A stretch of DNA of 64,000 nt from Cupriavidus lacunae (GTDB taxonomy: Bacteria; Pseudomonadota; Gammaproteobacteria; Burkholderiales; Burkholderiaceae): NCBI RefSeq assembly GCF_003353055.1, contig NZ_QKWJ01000001.1, positions 2,235 to 66,234 on the forward strand, given 5' to 3'. Below the pieces are notes generated by a model. That model was given only the letters and a program-made list of their open reading frames with translations. It made no database searches and had not been told where the DNA came from. Shown one piece after another: positions 50,913 through 63,259 of the stretch. The position numbers and the translations under genes are program-made. The number at the start of each line of letters is the position of its first letter. Positions within the stretch are counted from its first letter, which is position 1.

Positions 50913-51908
50913 ATGCTGAAGAAACTGCTTGCCGCCGCGCTGACCGCGGCGCTGCTGCCCGCCGCCGCCGTGGCGGCCACCAATACCTATCCGACCAAGC
51001 CGGTCCGCTTCGTGGTGCCCTACCCGGCCGGCGGCCCGCTCGACACCGTCGCGCGCGCCATCGGCGAGAAGCTGCGCGACAGCCTGGGCCAGCCGGTGGT
51101 GGTCGAGAACAAGCCCGGCGCGGGCGGCAACCTGGGCGCGGACTACGTCGCCAAGCAGCCGGCCGACGGCTACACCATCGTCATGGGCGCGGTGGCCACG
51201 CACGCCATCAACCCGACGCTGTTCAGCAAGATGCCGTACGACCCGGTCAAGGACTTCGCCCCGGTCACGCTGGTGGCCGACGTGCCCAACGTGCTGGTGA
51301 TGCACCCGGGCAAGGCCGCCGAGCTGCACATCAACAATGTGCGCGACCTGGTCGCGTACGCGCGCAAGAACCCGGGCAAGCTGGACTACGCCTCGGGCGG
51401 CAACGGCAGCGCCGGGCACCTGTCGGGCGAGCTGTTCAAGAGCATGGCGAAGATCAGCATGGTCCATATCCCGTACAACGGCGCGTCGCCGGCGCAGCTG
51501 TCGGTGCTGTCGGGCCAGACCGACCTGATCTTCGACAACCTGGCTTCGGGCTCGGCCAATATCAAGGCGGGCAAGCTCAAGGCCTTTGCCGTCACCACCG
51601 CCAGCCGCGCGGCGGCGTTCCCGGAACTGCCGACCATTGCCGAAGCCGGCAAGGGGCTGGGCCTGGAAGGCTTCGACATCTCAACGTGGTTCGGCGTGTT
51701 CGCGCCGGCCAACACCCCGCGCGAGATCGTCGAGCGGCTCAACCACGAGATCGTGGCGATCCTGAAGACCGACGACATGAAGGCCCGCCTGGCCCGCATC
51801 GGCGCACAGCCGGCGCCGACCACGCCCGAGCAGTTCGCGGCGCTGGTCCAGCGCGAACTGAAGAAGTACGCGCAGATCGTGAAGGTGTCCGGGGCGAAGG
51901 TGGACTAA
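50913..51908 (+). CDS. Bug-family (TctC-type) periplasmic solute-binding protein
   Basis: 331 residues. Signal peptide MLKKLLAAALTAALLPAAAVA, then the Bug start TYPTKPVRFVVPYPAGGPLD. Internal hallmarks are NKPGAGGNLGADYVAKQPADGYT and HIPYNGASPAQLSVLSGQTD. Bug proteins bind carboxylates or similar metabolites, and most have no dedicated permease. The tctBA genes lie 2.2 kb away beyond the antiporter gene and might serve it; equally, it may work with the CoA transferase upstream. Confidence 0.9.
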   Translation: MLKKLLAAALTAALLPAAAVAATNTYPTKPVRFVVPYPAGGPLDTVARAIGEKLRDSLGQPVVVENKPGAGGNLGADYVAKQPADGYTIVMGAVATHAINPTLFSKMPYDPVKDFAPVTLVADVPNVLVMHPGKAAELHINNVRDLVAYARKNPGKLDYASGGNGSAGHLSGELFKSMAKISMVHIPYNGASPAQLSVLSGQTDLIFDNLASGSANIKAGKLKAFAVTTASRAAAFPELPTIAEAGKGLGLEGFDISTWFGVFAPANTPREIVERLNHEIVAILKTDDMKARLARIGAQPAPTTPEQFAALVQRELKKYAQIVKVSGAKVD

Positions 51909-51911
51909 TAG

Positions 51912-51938
51912 AAAAGGCGGCCACGGCCGCCTTTCTTG
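51912..51938. terminator. Bidirectional terminator, Bug gene / antiporter gene
   Basis: AAAGGCGGCC pairs with GGCCGCCTTT around a 2-nt centre; T-rich sequence follows on both strands. It separates the convergent Bug and K+/H+ antiporter genes. Confidence 0.8.
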
Positions 51939-51941
51939 TCC

Positions 51942-53738
<1,797 letters not shown>

Positions 53739-54114
53739 ACGGCCCCTTGTGTTGCGTAAGCGTTCCCTTGCGAAACCTTTCAAACCTTGCAGCAGCTGGT
53801 GCCGCTGCGTGGCTCCAGCCCCCCCTCCGAACCGCTCCGGATGATAGCGCAGCGGGCCGGCCACGGGATGGCGCATCTGTCCGCCAGGCCGCCTCCAGAC
53901 TGGCCCAGCCGGACTTTTATGCGCTCTTTCACTAGGGGATACCCTCAGCATGACCCTGTTTGCAGACATCTGAAAGGTAGCTGAAAGGTCGCCCCCTTAA
54001 CTTCCACCCTGCCCGCAGGAGGGCCTCCGAAAAATGCCGCCTTGATGCAACGCAACAAAGGCAATAAGGAGGCCAGCCGCAGTTTTCAAAGCAGTCTTAT
54101 CGAGGAGATTCACT
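53739..54114. other. 376-bp divergent intergenic region, antiporter / tctB
   Basis: No gene supported. CTGAAAGGT occurs twice with an 11-bp period (53970-53978, 53981-53989), about 130 bp before tctB, which could be a regulator half-site pair on one helix face. A GGAGGGCCTCC hairpin lies near 54017-54028. GAGGAG at 54101-54106 is the ribosome-binding site for tctB. No tctC-type gene lies here. Confidence 0.45.
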
Positions 54115-54576
54115 TTGCGCATACGTAGCCAAAAGGACTTTGCCTCCGGCCTGATGTTCATTCTGGTCGGATTCGGCTTTTCCTGGGTCGCGCGCGGTTA
54201 TTCCATGGGAACCGCCGCAAAAATGGGACCGGGATATTTCCCGTTCTGGCTTGGCATCGTGCTCGCCCTGCTGGGCGCGCTGGTGCTGTGGGGCGCGCTG
54301 TCTTCCAAGGCGGAACAAGACAGCCTGGCCCGCTGGGACATCAAGACGCTGTTGTGGATCCTCGGTGCGGTGGTGCTGTTCGGCCTGATGCTCAAGCCGC
54401 TGGGCATGGTGCTGTCGGTGCTGGTGCTGGTGCTGGTGTCGTCGATGGCCAGCCACGAGTTCAGCTGGAAGGGTGCCATCCTGAACGCCATCATCCTGGT
54501 GCTGATCAGCATGGGCGCGTTCGTGTACGGCATCAACCTGCAGATGCCGGTGTGGCCGGCTTTCCTGGCAAGCTAA
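54115..54576 (+). CDS. tctB: Tripartite tricarboxylate transporter small membrane subunit (TctB)
   Basis: 153 residues with four hydrophobic helices, starting MRIRSQKDFASGLMFILVGFGF and containing AKMGPGYFPFWLGIVLALLG, the TctB signature. The start codon is TTG at 54115, supported by GAGGAG 8 bp upstream. It pairs with TctA, whose gene begins 13 bp after this stop. The solute-binding TctC is not adjacent. Confidence 0.9.
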   Translation: MRIRSQKDFASGLMFILVGFGFSWVARGYSMGTAAKMGPGYFPFWLGIVLALLGALVLWGALSSKAEQDSLARWDIKTLLWILGAVVLFGLMLKPLGMVLSVLVLVLVSSMASHEFSWKGAILNAIILVLISMGAFVYGINLQMPVWPAFLAS

Positions 54577-54589
54577 GGAGGCCGCCAAC

Positions 54590-56092
54590 ATGGAACTACT
54601 CGCCAACCTGGGTCTGGGCTTTTCCACCGCCCTGACCTTCCAGAACCTCGCGTACGCCTTCCTGGGCTGCGTGCTGGGTACCCTGATCGGCGTGCTGCCG
54701 GGCCTGGGGCCGCTGGCCACCATCGCCATGCTGCTGCCGGTGACCTACACGCTGCCGCCGGTGGCCGCGCTGATCATGCTGGCCGGTATCTACTACGGCG
54801 CCCAGTACGGCGGCTCGACCACCGCCATCCTGGTGAACCTGCCTGGTGAATCGTCCTCGGTGGTGACAACCATCGATGGCTACCAGATGGCAAGGCGAGG
54901 ACGAGCGGGGGTGGCATTGGCCACAGCCGGCCTGGGCTCGTTCTTCGCTGGCTGCGTGGCCACCCTGATCCTGGCCGCCTTTGCCGCGCCGCTGTCGGAA
55001 CTGGCATTCAAGTTCGGCCCCGCCGAATACTTCTCGCTGATGGTGCTGGGCCTGATCGGCGCCGTGGTGCTGGCTTCGGGTTCGCTGGTCAAGGCAATTG
55101 CCATGATCGTGCTGGGCCTGCTGCTGGGCCTGGTGGGTACCGACGTGAACTCGGGCGCCGCGCGCTTCTCGTTCGACGTGCCGGAACTGACCGACGGCCT
55201 GAACTTCGTTTCGGTGGCAATGGGTGTGTTCGGCTTTGCTGAAATCATCGCCAACCTGGAGCAGAAGGAACATCGCGAGACCTTCACCGACCACATTACC
55301 AACCTGTTCCCGACCAAGGAAGACTTCAAGCGCATGATCCCGGCGGTGCTGCGCGGCACGGTGCTGGGTTCGGCGCTGGGCATCCTGCCGGGCGGCGGTG
55401 CGGCGCTGGCGTCGTTCGCAGCCTACTCGCTGGAAAAGAAGACCTCGAAGTACTCGCATGAGTTCGGCAAGGGTGCAATCGAAGGCGTGGCAGGTCCGGA
55501 ATCGGCCAACAACGCCGCGGCGCAGACTTCGTTCATCCCGCTGCTGACGCTGGGCATTCCGCCCAACGCGGTGATGGCGCTGATGGTGGGTGCGATGACC
55601 ATCCACAACATCCAGCCCGGCCCGCAGGTGATGACCAGCAACCCGGCGCTGTTCTGGGGCCTGATCGCCTCGATGTGGATCGGCAACTTCATGCTGATCG
55701 TGCTGAACCTGCCGCTGATCGGTATCTGGGTGAAGCTGCTGAAGGTACCTTACCGTTACCTGTACCCGGCCATCCTGACGTTCTGCTGCATCGGCGTATA
55801 CTCGGTCCAGAACACCACTTTCGACGTGTTCCAGACCGCGGCCTTCGGCGTGATCGGCTACCTGTTCATCAAGCTCAAGTGCGAACCCGCTCCGCTGCTG
55901 CTGGGTTTCGTGCTGGGGCCGATGATGGAAGAGAACTTCCGCCGCTCGCTGCTGCTGTCGCGTGGTGACTTCAGCGTGTTCGTGACGCGCCCGCTGTCGC
56001 TGGGCCTGCTGATCGCCGCTGCGGTGCTGGTGCTGGTCGTGGCGATGCCGTCGATCAAGTCCAAGCGCGAGGAAGCGTTCCAGGAAGAATAA
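54590..56092 (+). CDS. tctA: Tripartite tricarboxylate transporter large permease subunit (TctA)
   Basis: 500 residues, about twelve membrane helices. Signature stretches are LGTLIGVLPGLGPLATIAML, YYGAQYGGSTTAILVNLPGE and GIEGVAG-like GAIEGVAGPESANNAAAQ, the last two forming the conserved transport core of the family. With TctB it forms the inner-membrane permease driven by a proton or sodium gradient; a periplasmic Bug/TctC protein delivers the substrate. A strong terminator follows. Confidence 0.93.
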   Translation: MELLANLGLGFSTALTFQNLAYAFLGCVLGTLIGVLPGLGPLATIAMLLPVTYTLPPVAALIMLAGIYYGAQYGGSTTAILVNLPGESSSVVTTIDGYQMARRGRAGVALATAGLGSFFAGCVATLILAAFAAPLSELAFKFGPAEYFSLMVLGLIGAVVLASGSLVKAIAMIVLGLLLGLVGTDVNSGAARFSFDVPELTDGLNFVSVAMGVFGFAEIIANLEQKEHRETFTDHITNLFPTKEDFKRMIPAVLRGTVLGSALGILPGGGAALASFAAYSLEKKTSKYSHEFGKGAIEGVAGPESANNAAAQTSFIPLLTLGIPPNAVMALMVGAMTIHNIQPGPQVMTSNPALFWGLIASMWIGNFMLIVLNLPLIGIWVKLLKVPYRYLYPAILTFCCIGVYSVQNTTFDVFQTAAFGVIGYLFIKLKCEPAPLLLGFVLGPMMEENFRRSLLLSRGDFSVFVTRPLSLGLLIAAAVLVLVVAMPSIKSKREEAFQEE

Positions 56093-56135
56093 GCAGGGAA
56101 TATCGCCGGCCCTGGCGCCGGCGGCACAACGCACT

Positions 56136-56163
56136 AAGGGCACCGCAAGGTGCCCTTTTTTTG
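56136..56163 (+). terminator. Terminator after tctA
   Basis: AGGGCACC pairs with GGTGCCCT around a short loop and is followed by a run of T. It ends the tctBA transcript. Confidence 0.9.
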
Positions 56164-56269
56164 TGCTTGCCGCCATGTTCCGGCTCCGCCCGACCGCTGC
56201 CCGCCGCGTGACGAACTATATTGATAGCACTCGGACAACTGTCGCCTCTACGCGATGGAGGTTGAGATC

Positions 56270-56743
56270 ATGACCATGGCTACCACGCTGGCGAAGTGCC
56301 TGAGCAAGAGGCAGAGCCAGTTCGACACCGTTCGGCACCCCTACAGCCTCAGCAGCATGGCCACTGCGCAGGCTGCGCACATTCCCGGAGACCGCCTGGC
56401 CAAGACTATCCTGCTGGAAGACGGCGGCGGCTACGTCGCGGCCGTGATTCCTTCGACGCACCACCTGAAACTGTCGGAGATCCGCGAGCAGACCGGCCGC
56501 AAGCTGACGCTGGCACACGAGGACGGCGTGCGCGAAGTGTTCCGCGACTGCGACCAGGGCGCGATCCCGCCGGTCGGCATGGCGTACGGCACGCAGACCT
56601 GGCTCGACGACAGCCTGCTGACGCATCCCGACGTCTATTTCGAGGCGGGCGACCACCAGGAACTGGTGCACATGAGCACCGGTCAGTTCCTCGACCTGAT
56701 GGCCGACGCGAAGCGCGGGCATTTTGCGCACAGGATGATGTAG
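56270..56743 (+). CDS. YbaK/ProX-type aminoacyl-tRNA deacylase domain protein
   Basis: 157 residues. The family motifs are AAHIPGDRLAKTILLEDGGGYV, with the catalytic lysine region, and VGMAYGTQTWLDDSLLTHPDVYFEAGDHQELVHM (shown here in part as TWLDDSLLTHPDVYFEAGD). Such proteins hydrolyse mischarged tRNAs in trans, for example Cys-tRNA-Pro by YbaK. This member is of the stand-alone, uncharacterised type. ATG 56270 follows GGAGGTTGAG; the ATG at 56255 lies within that ribosome-binding site. Confidence 0.82.
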   Translation: MTMATTLAKCLSKRQSQFDTVRHPYSLSSMATAQAAHIPGDRLAKTILLEDGGGYVAAVIPSTHHLKLSEIREQTGRKLTLAHEDGVREVFRDCDQGAIPPVGMAYGTQTWLDDSLLTHPDVYFEAGDHQELVHMSTGQFLDLMADAKRGHFAHRMM

Positions 56744-56772
56744 GCCAGGTTTCAATGCCCTGGCCAGGCCAC

Positions 56773-56798
56773 GCGGCCGGCGCTTGCCGGCCGCTTTT
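56773..56798 (+). terminator. Terminator after the YbaK-domain gene
   Basis: GCGGCCGG and CCGGCCGC flank a short loop, followed by TTTTC; it lies 30 bp behind the stop codon. Confidence 0.75.
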
Positions 56799-56842
56799 CA
56801 TTGCACGCTGCCGCCCCCCCTCGCTCACGTCTGGATGAAGAA

Positions 56843-56875
56843 AGCCCCGTCAGGGATGAGTACCCTGACGGGGCC
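56843..56875 (-). terminator. Terminator of katG
   Basis: On the minus strand CCCCGTCAGGG and CCCTGACGGGG form an 11-bp perfect stem followed by CTTTCTTC, about 27 bp after the katG stop. Confidence 0.85.
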
Positions 56876-56901
56876 ATGCGAGCGCTGAAGCGCTCAGGTG
56901 C

Positions 56902-59220
<2,319 letters not shown>

Positions 59221-59307
59221 TCAGCGGGCGCGCGAGGGCGTGCGCCAACGCGGGAGGTCGTGGCGCCCATGGCGAGTCGGGCCACATCAGCGGCCGTCCG
59301 CAACCAG

Positions 59308-59336
59308 AATATATGCAATAGTGATCTTCAGGAGAA
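59308..59336 (-). promoter_or_regulatory. katG promoter (-10/-35)
   Basis: On the minus strand TATATT (59308-59313) lies 17 bp after TTCTCC (59331-59336). The weak -35 is expected for an activator-dependent promoter and abuts the OxyR-like site. The leader to katG would be about 145 nt. Confidence 0.55.
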
Positions 59337-59373
59337 TGCGTTTCTGACTATCCTGCCGATAGGTCTTGGTTAT
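59337..59373 (-). promoter_or_regulatory. OxyR-like binding site of katG
   Basis: The plus strand has CTAT-N7-ATAG-N7-TTAT at 59348-59373, matching three of the four spaced tetranucleotides of the OxyR consensus (ATAG-N7-CTAT-N7-ATAG-N7-CTAT). The fourth, at 59337-59340, is degenerate (TGCG). It lies directly upstream of the katG -35, the normal position for activation by OxyR. Confidence 0.6.
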
Positions 59374-59394
59374 GGCAGTCAGGCAGGGGAGCAG

Positions 59395-60279
59395 CTACGC
59401 GCCGAACAATTCGCTGCAGGCCGCGCGCACCGCCGCGGTGACCTGCCCGCGCCCGTGGTCGCGCCGTTCCAGCATGCCGATGTGGCGCATCACGGGCTCG
59501 CCGTTGACCAGCAGCGGCAGGATGCGCAGGGCCTCGTCGTCGCGCCAGCGCGCGCGGCGCAGCAGCGGCACCACGGTCACGCCGACCTCCTGGCGCACCA
59601 GTTCCACCAGCGCCTCGATCGCGTTCAGCTCCAGGAACTCGTTGACCTTCAGGTGCGCGCGGCGCAGCGCGCGCTCGACCAGCACGCCGGTGCGCTGGCT
59701 GCGGTCGAAACGCAGGTAGGGATTGGTGGCAAGCGCCTCGCGCGCGTCGCGGCCCGGGCTGCCCCGCGCCGCGATCGCCACCAGCGGCTCCTGGTACAGC
59801 GGCGTCCAGCGCAGCGTGCCGGGCATGCGCGCGGCGCCCTCCACCAGGATGGCGGCATCCAGCTCGCCGGCTTCGACCTGCGCCGCCAGCTCGATCGACT
59901 TGGCGCCGACCAGGCGCACGTCCAGCGCGGGATACGCGCGCTTCATATGCGCCACCGCGTGTGACAGGCCGCCCATCACGGATACCACCGCGCCCACCGC
60001 CACCGCACCCGCCATGGCCTCGTCCGAGGCCAGCGGCAGGCGCATCTCGTCATACAGCGACAACATGCGCCGCGCCTGCGGCAGCAGCGCGCGCCCGTCG
60101 GCATTAAGCACGGCCACGCGGCCGCTGCGGTCGAACAGCTCGCGGCGCAATTCGGTCTCCAGCGCGCGCATCTGCAGGCTGACGGCGGCCTGGGTCAGCG
60201 CCACCTGCCCGGCGGCGGCGGCAAAGGAGCCGTGCTCGGCCACGGCGACAAAGGTACGGAGGAAGCGGACAGTGCTCAT
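59395..60279 (-). CDS. LysR-family transcriptional regulator
   Basis: 294 residues. The helix-turn-helix region is FVAVAEHGSFAAAAGQVALT followed by QAAVSLQMRALE. The effector domain has LVGAKSIELAAQVEAGELDAAI. It contains only one cysteine near the C-terminus and lacks the OxyR cysteine pair, so it is not the peroxide sensor for katG. It diverges from the Bug-GGT gene pair, and direct and inverted repeats lie in the 162-bp gap, so these are its likely targets. ATG 60279 gives the standard start. Confidence 0.9.
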   Translation of the reverse strand: MSTVRFLRTFVAVAEHGSFAAAAGQVALTQAAVSLQMRALETELRRELFDRSGRVAVLNADGRALLPQARRMLSLYDEMRLPLASDEAMAGAVAVGAVVSVMGGLSHAVAHMKRAYPALDVRLVGAKSIELAAQVEAGELDAAILVEGAARMPGTLRWTPLYQEPLVAIAARGSPGRDAREALATNPYLRFDRSQRTGVLVERALRRAHLKVNEFLELNAIEALVELVRQEVGVTVVPLLRRARWRDDEALRILPLLVNGEPVMRHIGMLERRDHGRGQVTAAVRAACSELFGA

Positions 60280-60334
60280 CGGCCCACGAAAATGAAGAGT
60301 CAGGCATATGCCGCCAAGGCACAATCCTTAAGAT

Positions 60335-60376
60335 TTCCTTGTGACACTGGAAAGAAATATTAGCTTTCTTTGTGAC
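60335..60376. promoter_or_regulatory. Repeat motifs in the LysR / Bug divergent promoter
   Basis: TTCCTTGTGAC (60335-60345) recurs as TTCTTTGTGAC (60366-60376), 31 bp apart, close to three helical turns. Between and overlapping them GAAAG (60350-60354) and CTTTC (60364-60368) form an inverted repeat in an AT-rich centre. These are candidate sites for the LysR protein. Confidence 0.5.
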
Positions 60377-60441
60377 CGGCAGCACGGAATAATGAAGGCC
60401 GATCATCAATCGGGGCCATGCGCCTGACACCGGAGACACAA

Positions 60442-61419
60442 ATGAGATCCTGGCTGCGCCGCTTCGGCATTGCCCTTGGCTGCGGCATGTGCCTGGCCGC
60501 CACGCCCGCACTGGCCGACACCTATCCCACCAAGCCGATCCGCCTGATCGTGCCCTTCCCGGCCAGCGGCGCGACCGACCTGCTGGCGCGCGCCATCGCG
60601 CAGAAGGTGGGCGCCAGCATGGGCCAGCAGATCGTGGTCGACAACCGCCCCGGCGCCGGCGGCGCGATCGGCTCGGACATGGCCGCCAAGGCCGCGCCCG
60701 ACGGCTACACGCTGCTGATCGCGACCACCAGCACGCATTCCATCGGGCCGTATATCAACCCCCGCCTGCCGTACAACACCGAGACCGACTTCACCCCGGT
60801 CGGCCAGGTGGCGATCGCCACCAACCTGCTGGTGGTGCCGAACAGCCTGCCGGCCAAGAACGTGCGCGAGCTGATCGACTACGCCAAGAAGCATCCCGGC
60901 GAGCTGAACTACGCCTCGAGCGGCAACGGCACTGTGGTGCACCTGACCGCCGAGGCCTTCAAGGCGCAGGCGGGCGTGTTCATCACCCACATCCCCTACC
61001 GCGGCACCGCGCTGGCCGTGCCGGACCTGATCTCGGGCAAGGTGCAGGTGCTGTTCGACAGCATCGTCTCGGGCCTGCCGCATGTGAAGGACGGCAAGCT
61101 CAAGGCACTGGCGGTGACCAGCGCCAAGCGCTCGCCGCTGGCACCGGAAATCCCCACGGCAAGTGAGTCGGGCCTGCCCGGCTTCGAGTCCGATACCTGG
61201 TTCGGCATCTATGGCCCCAAGGGCCTGCCGGCCGATATCGTCAACCGCCTCAATGCCGAGTTCAACAAGGCCATCCAGTCGCCGGACGTGAAGGAGCGCC
61301 TGGGCAAGCTGGGCGCCGAGCCGGTCGGCGGCACGCCCGCGCAGTTCGCCGCGATGGTGAAGAAGGACAGCGCGCGCTGGGGCAAGCTGATCAAGGATCG
61401 CAAGATCACGGCAGAATAA
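60442..61419 (+). CDS. Bug-family (TctC-type) periplasmic solute-binding protein
   Basis: 325 residues. The signal peptide (LRRFGIALGCGMCLAATPALA) precedes DTYPTKPIRLIVPFPASGATD. The ligand-site motifs NRPGAGGAIGSDMAAKAAPDGY and HIPYRGTALAVPDLISGKVQ (cited as family markers) are present. ATG 60442 follows CCGGAG at 6-7 bp. It is 39 bp ahead of a gamma-glutamyltransferase-like gene, suggesting that this protein captures the compound the enzyme handles, perhaps a gamma-glutamyl or similar amide. Confidence 0.9.
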   Translation: MRSWLRRFGIALGCGMCLAATPALADTYPTKPIRLIVPFPASGATDLLARAIAQKVGASMGQQIVVDNRPGAGGAIGSDMAAKAAPDGYTLLIATTSTHSIGPYINPRLPYNTETDFTPVGQVAIATNLLVVPNSLPAKNVRELIDYAKKHPGELNYASSGNGTVVHLTAEAFKAQAGVFITHIPYRGTALAVPDLISGKVQVLFDSIVSGLPHVKDGKLKALAVTSAKRSPLAPEIPTASESGLPGFESDTWFGIYGPKGLPADIVNRLNAEFNKAIQSPDVKERLGKLGAEPVGGTPAQFAAMVKKDSARWGKLIKDRKITAE

Positions 61420-61458
61420 GCGTCACCGAGGCGCGCGAGAAAAAGGACACAGACAAGC

Positions 61459-63084
61459 ATGCAGAACTTCAACTGGACCAATCCCTACCCCTCCGTGCGC
61501 ATCCCGCTGTTTGCGCGCAACGTGGTTTCCACCTCGCACCCGCTGGCCGCGCAGGCCGGCCTGCGCATGCTGCTCAAGGGCGGCAATGCCGTCGATGCGG
61601 CCATCGCCGCGGCCGCCGCGATCACCATCGTCGAGCCGGTCTCGTGCGGCCTGGGCAGCGATGCCTTTGCCATCCTGTGGGACGGCAAGGAACTGCACGG
61701 CCTGAATTCGTCGGGCGTGGCCCCGGCGGCATGGAACCCGGAGTACTTCAAGAACAAGTACGGCACCGACGCCAACGGCCTGGCCAACCGCCCGATCCGC
61801 GGCTGGGACTCGGTCACCGTGCCCGGTGTGGTCGCCGGCTGGGCCGCGCTGCATGAGCGCTTCGGCAAGCTGCCGTTCGCCGACCTGATGGAGCCGGCGA
61901 TCGAGATCGCCGAGCGCGGCTATGCCGTGCCGCCGGTGGTGGCGCACAAGTGGGCCGCCGCGGTGCCCGAACTGAAGGACCAGCCCGGCTTCGCCGGCAC
62001 CTTCATGCCCGACGGCCGCGCCCCGGCGGTGGGCGAGAAGTTCACCATGAAGGCCGCCGCCGAAACGCTGCGCAAGATCGGCGCAACCCGTGGCCGCGCC
62101 TACTACGAAGGCGAGATCGCCGAGCAGATTGCCGCCTTCAGCCAGCAGTGCGGCGGCGCCATGACGCTCGACGACCTGCGCAACTACCGCCCCGACTGGG
62201 TCAAGCCGATCAGCAAGTCCTACCGCGGCTACGAGCTGCACGAGATCCCGCCCAACGGCCAGGGCATCGCCGCGCTGATCGCGCTGGGCATCCTCGACCA
62301 GTTCGACATGGCATCGATCCCGGTCGATTCGGTCGATTCGCAGCACCTGCAGATCGAGGCGATGAAGCTGGCCTTTGCCGACCTCTACCGCTACGTGGCC
62401 GATCCGCGCAGCATGGAAGTCACGCCGGAAGACATGCTGGACGACGCCTACCTGAAGTCGCGCGCCAAACTGATTGACATGCAGCGCGCCACGCATTTCA
62501 ACTTCGGCATGCCCAAGGTGGGCGGCACCATCTACCTGACCGCCGCCGACGAGAGCGGCATGATGATCTCGTTCATCCAGTCCAACTACATGGGCTTCGG
62601 CTCGGGCGTGGTGGTGCCGGGCACCGGCATCAGCCTGCAGAACCGTGGCGTGGGCTTCTCGATGGACCCGAAGTCGGCCAACGTGGTCGCGGGCGGCAAG
62701 CGTCCGTTCCACACCATCATCCCCGCCTTCCTGACCAGGGACGGCCAGCCGGTGATGAGTTTTGGTGTGATGGGCGGCGACATGCAGCCGCAGGGCCACC
62801 TGCAGACCGTGGTGCGCATGCTGGACTACAAGCAGCAGCCGCAGGCCGCCTGCTGCGCGCCGCGCTGGAAGGTCAACCGCGACTTCACGCTGGACGTGGA
62901 AAGCACCATGGACCCGGCCACGGTCGAGGGCCTGAAGGCGCGCGGCCACCAGCTCAAGTCGGTGGACGATCCGTACATGGACTTCGGCTCGGGCCAGTTC
63001 ATCTGGCGCCTGTCGGAGGATGCCGAGCACGGCTACGTCGCGGCCAGCGACAGCCGGCGTGACGGGCAGGCGGTGGGGTTCTGA
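61459..63084 (+). CDS. Gamma-glutamyltransferase-family hydrolase
   Basis: 541 residues of the Ntn-hydrolase GGT fold. N-terminal STSHPLAAQAGLRMLLKGGNAVDAAIA is characteristic (seen as HPLAAQAGLRMLLKGGNAVD). The predicted self-cleavage site and nucleophile is Thr357 in KVGGTIYLTAADESGMM; the usual TTH is replaced by TIY, as in many GGT-like proteins of unknown specificity. The C-terminal GVMGGDMQPQGHLQTVVRML is intact. No signal peptide is present, so it is probably cytoplasmic, unlike E. coli Ggt. It is co-directional with the Bug gene upstream. Confidence 0.88.
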   Translation: MQNFNWTNPYPSVRIPLFARNVVSTSHPLAAQAGLRMLLKGGNAVDAAIAAAAAITIVEPVSCGLGSDAFAILWDGKELHGLNSSGVAPAAWNPEYFKNKYGTDANGLANRPIRGWDSVTVPGVVAGWAALHERFGKLPFADLMEPAIEIAERGYAVPPVVAHKWAAAVPELKDQPGFAGTFMPDGRAPAVGEKFTMKAAAETLRKIGATRGRAYYEGEIAEQIAAFSQQCGGAMTLDDLRNYRPDWVKPISKSYRGYELHEIPPNGQGIAALIALGILDQFDMASIPVDSVDSQHLQIEAMKLAFADLYRYVADPRSMEVTPEDMLDDAYLKSRAKLIDMQRATHFNFGMPKVGGTIYLTAADESGMMISFIQSNYMGFGSGVVVPGTGISLQNRGVGFSMDPKSANVVAGGKRPFHTIIPAFLTRDGQPVMSFGVMGGDMQPQGHLQTVVRMLDYKQQPQAACCAPRWKVNRDFTLDVESTMDPATVEGLKARGHQLKSVDDPYMDFGSGQFIWRLSEDAEHGYVAASDSRRDGQAVGF

Positions 63085-63116
63085 GCCTGCAGGCCTGATT
63101 GCCTTTGCTGGAGATA

Positions 63117-63143
63117 CGCCCGGGCCTGCCCCGGGCGTTTTTC
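63117..63143 (+). terminator. Terminator after the GGT-like gene
   Basis: CGCCCGGG and CCCGGGCG form a stem with a short CTGC-type loop followed by TTTTTC, 33 bp after the stop codon. Confidence 0.85.
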
Positions 63144-63259
63144 ATGGTGCGCCGGAACTGTCCGCAACTGGCCCGCCCGCGATCGGCGCAACTGTGCATG
63201 GCGTGTCCGCCCCCGCCCCGTACACTTGAGACCAACCCGCCTCACGGAGCCCCCGCGCC

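Noticed and set aside
53739..54114. A missing tctC remnant upstream of tctB
   Set aside because: No Bug-like motif could be found in any frame of this gap.
59395..60279. The LysR gene next to katG as oxyR
   Set aside because: It lacks the paired redox cysteines of OxyR and its promoter faces the Bug/GGT genes rather than katG.
61459..63084. Secreted gamma-glutamyltranspeptidase (Ggt) of glutathione metabolism
   Set aside because: No signal peptide and an altered motif after the nucleophile Thr; only family membership is supported.
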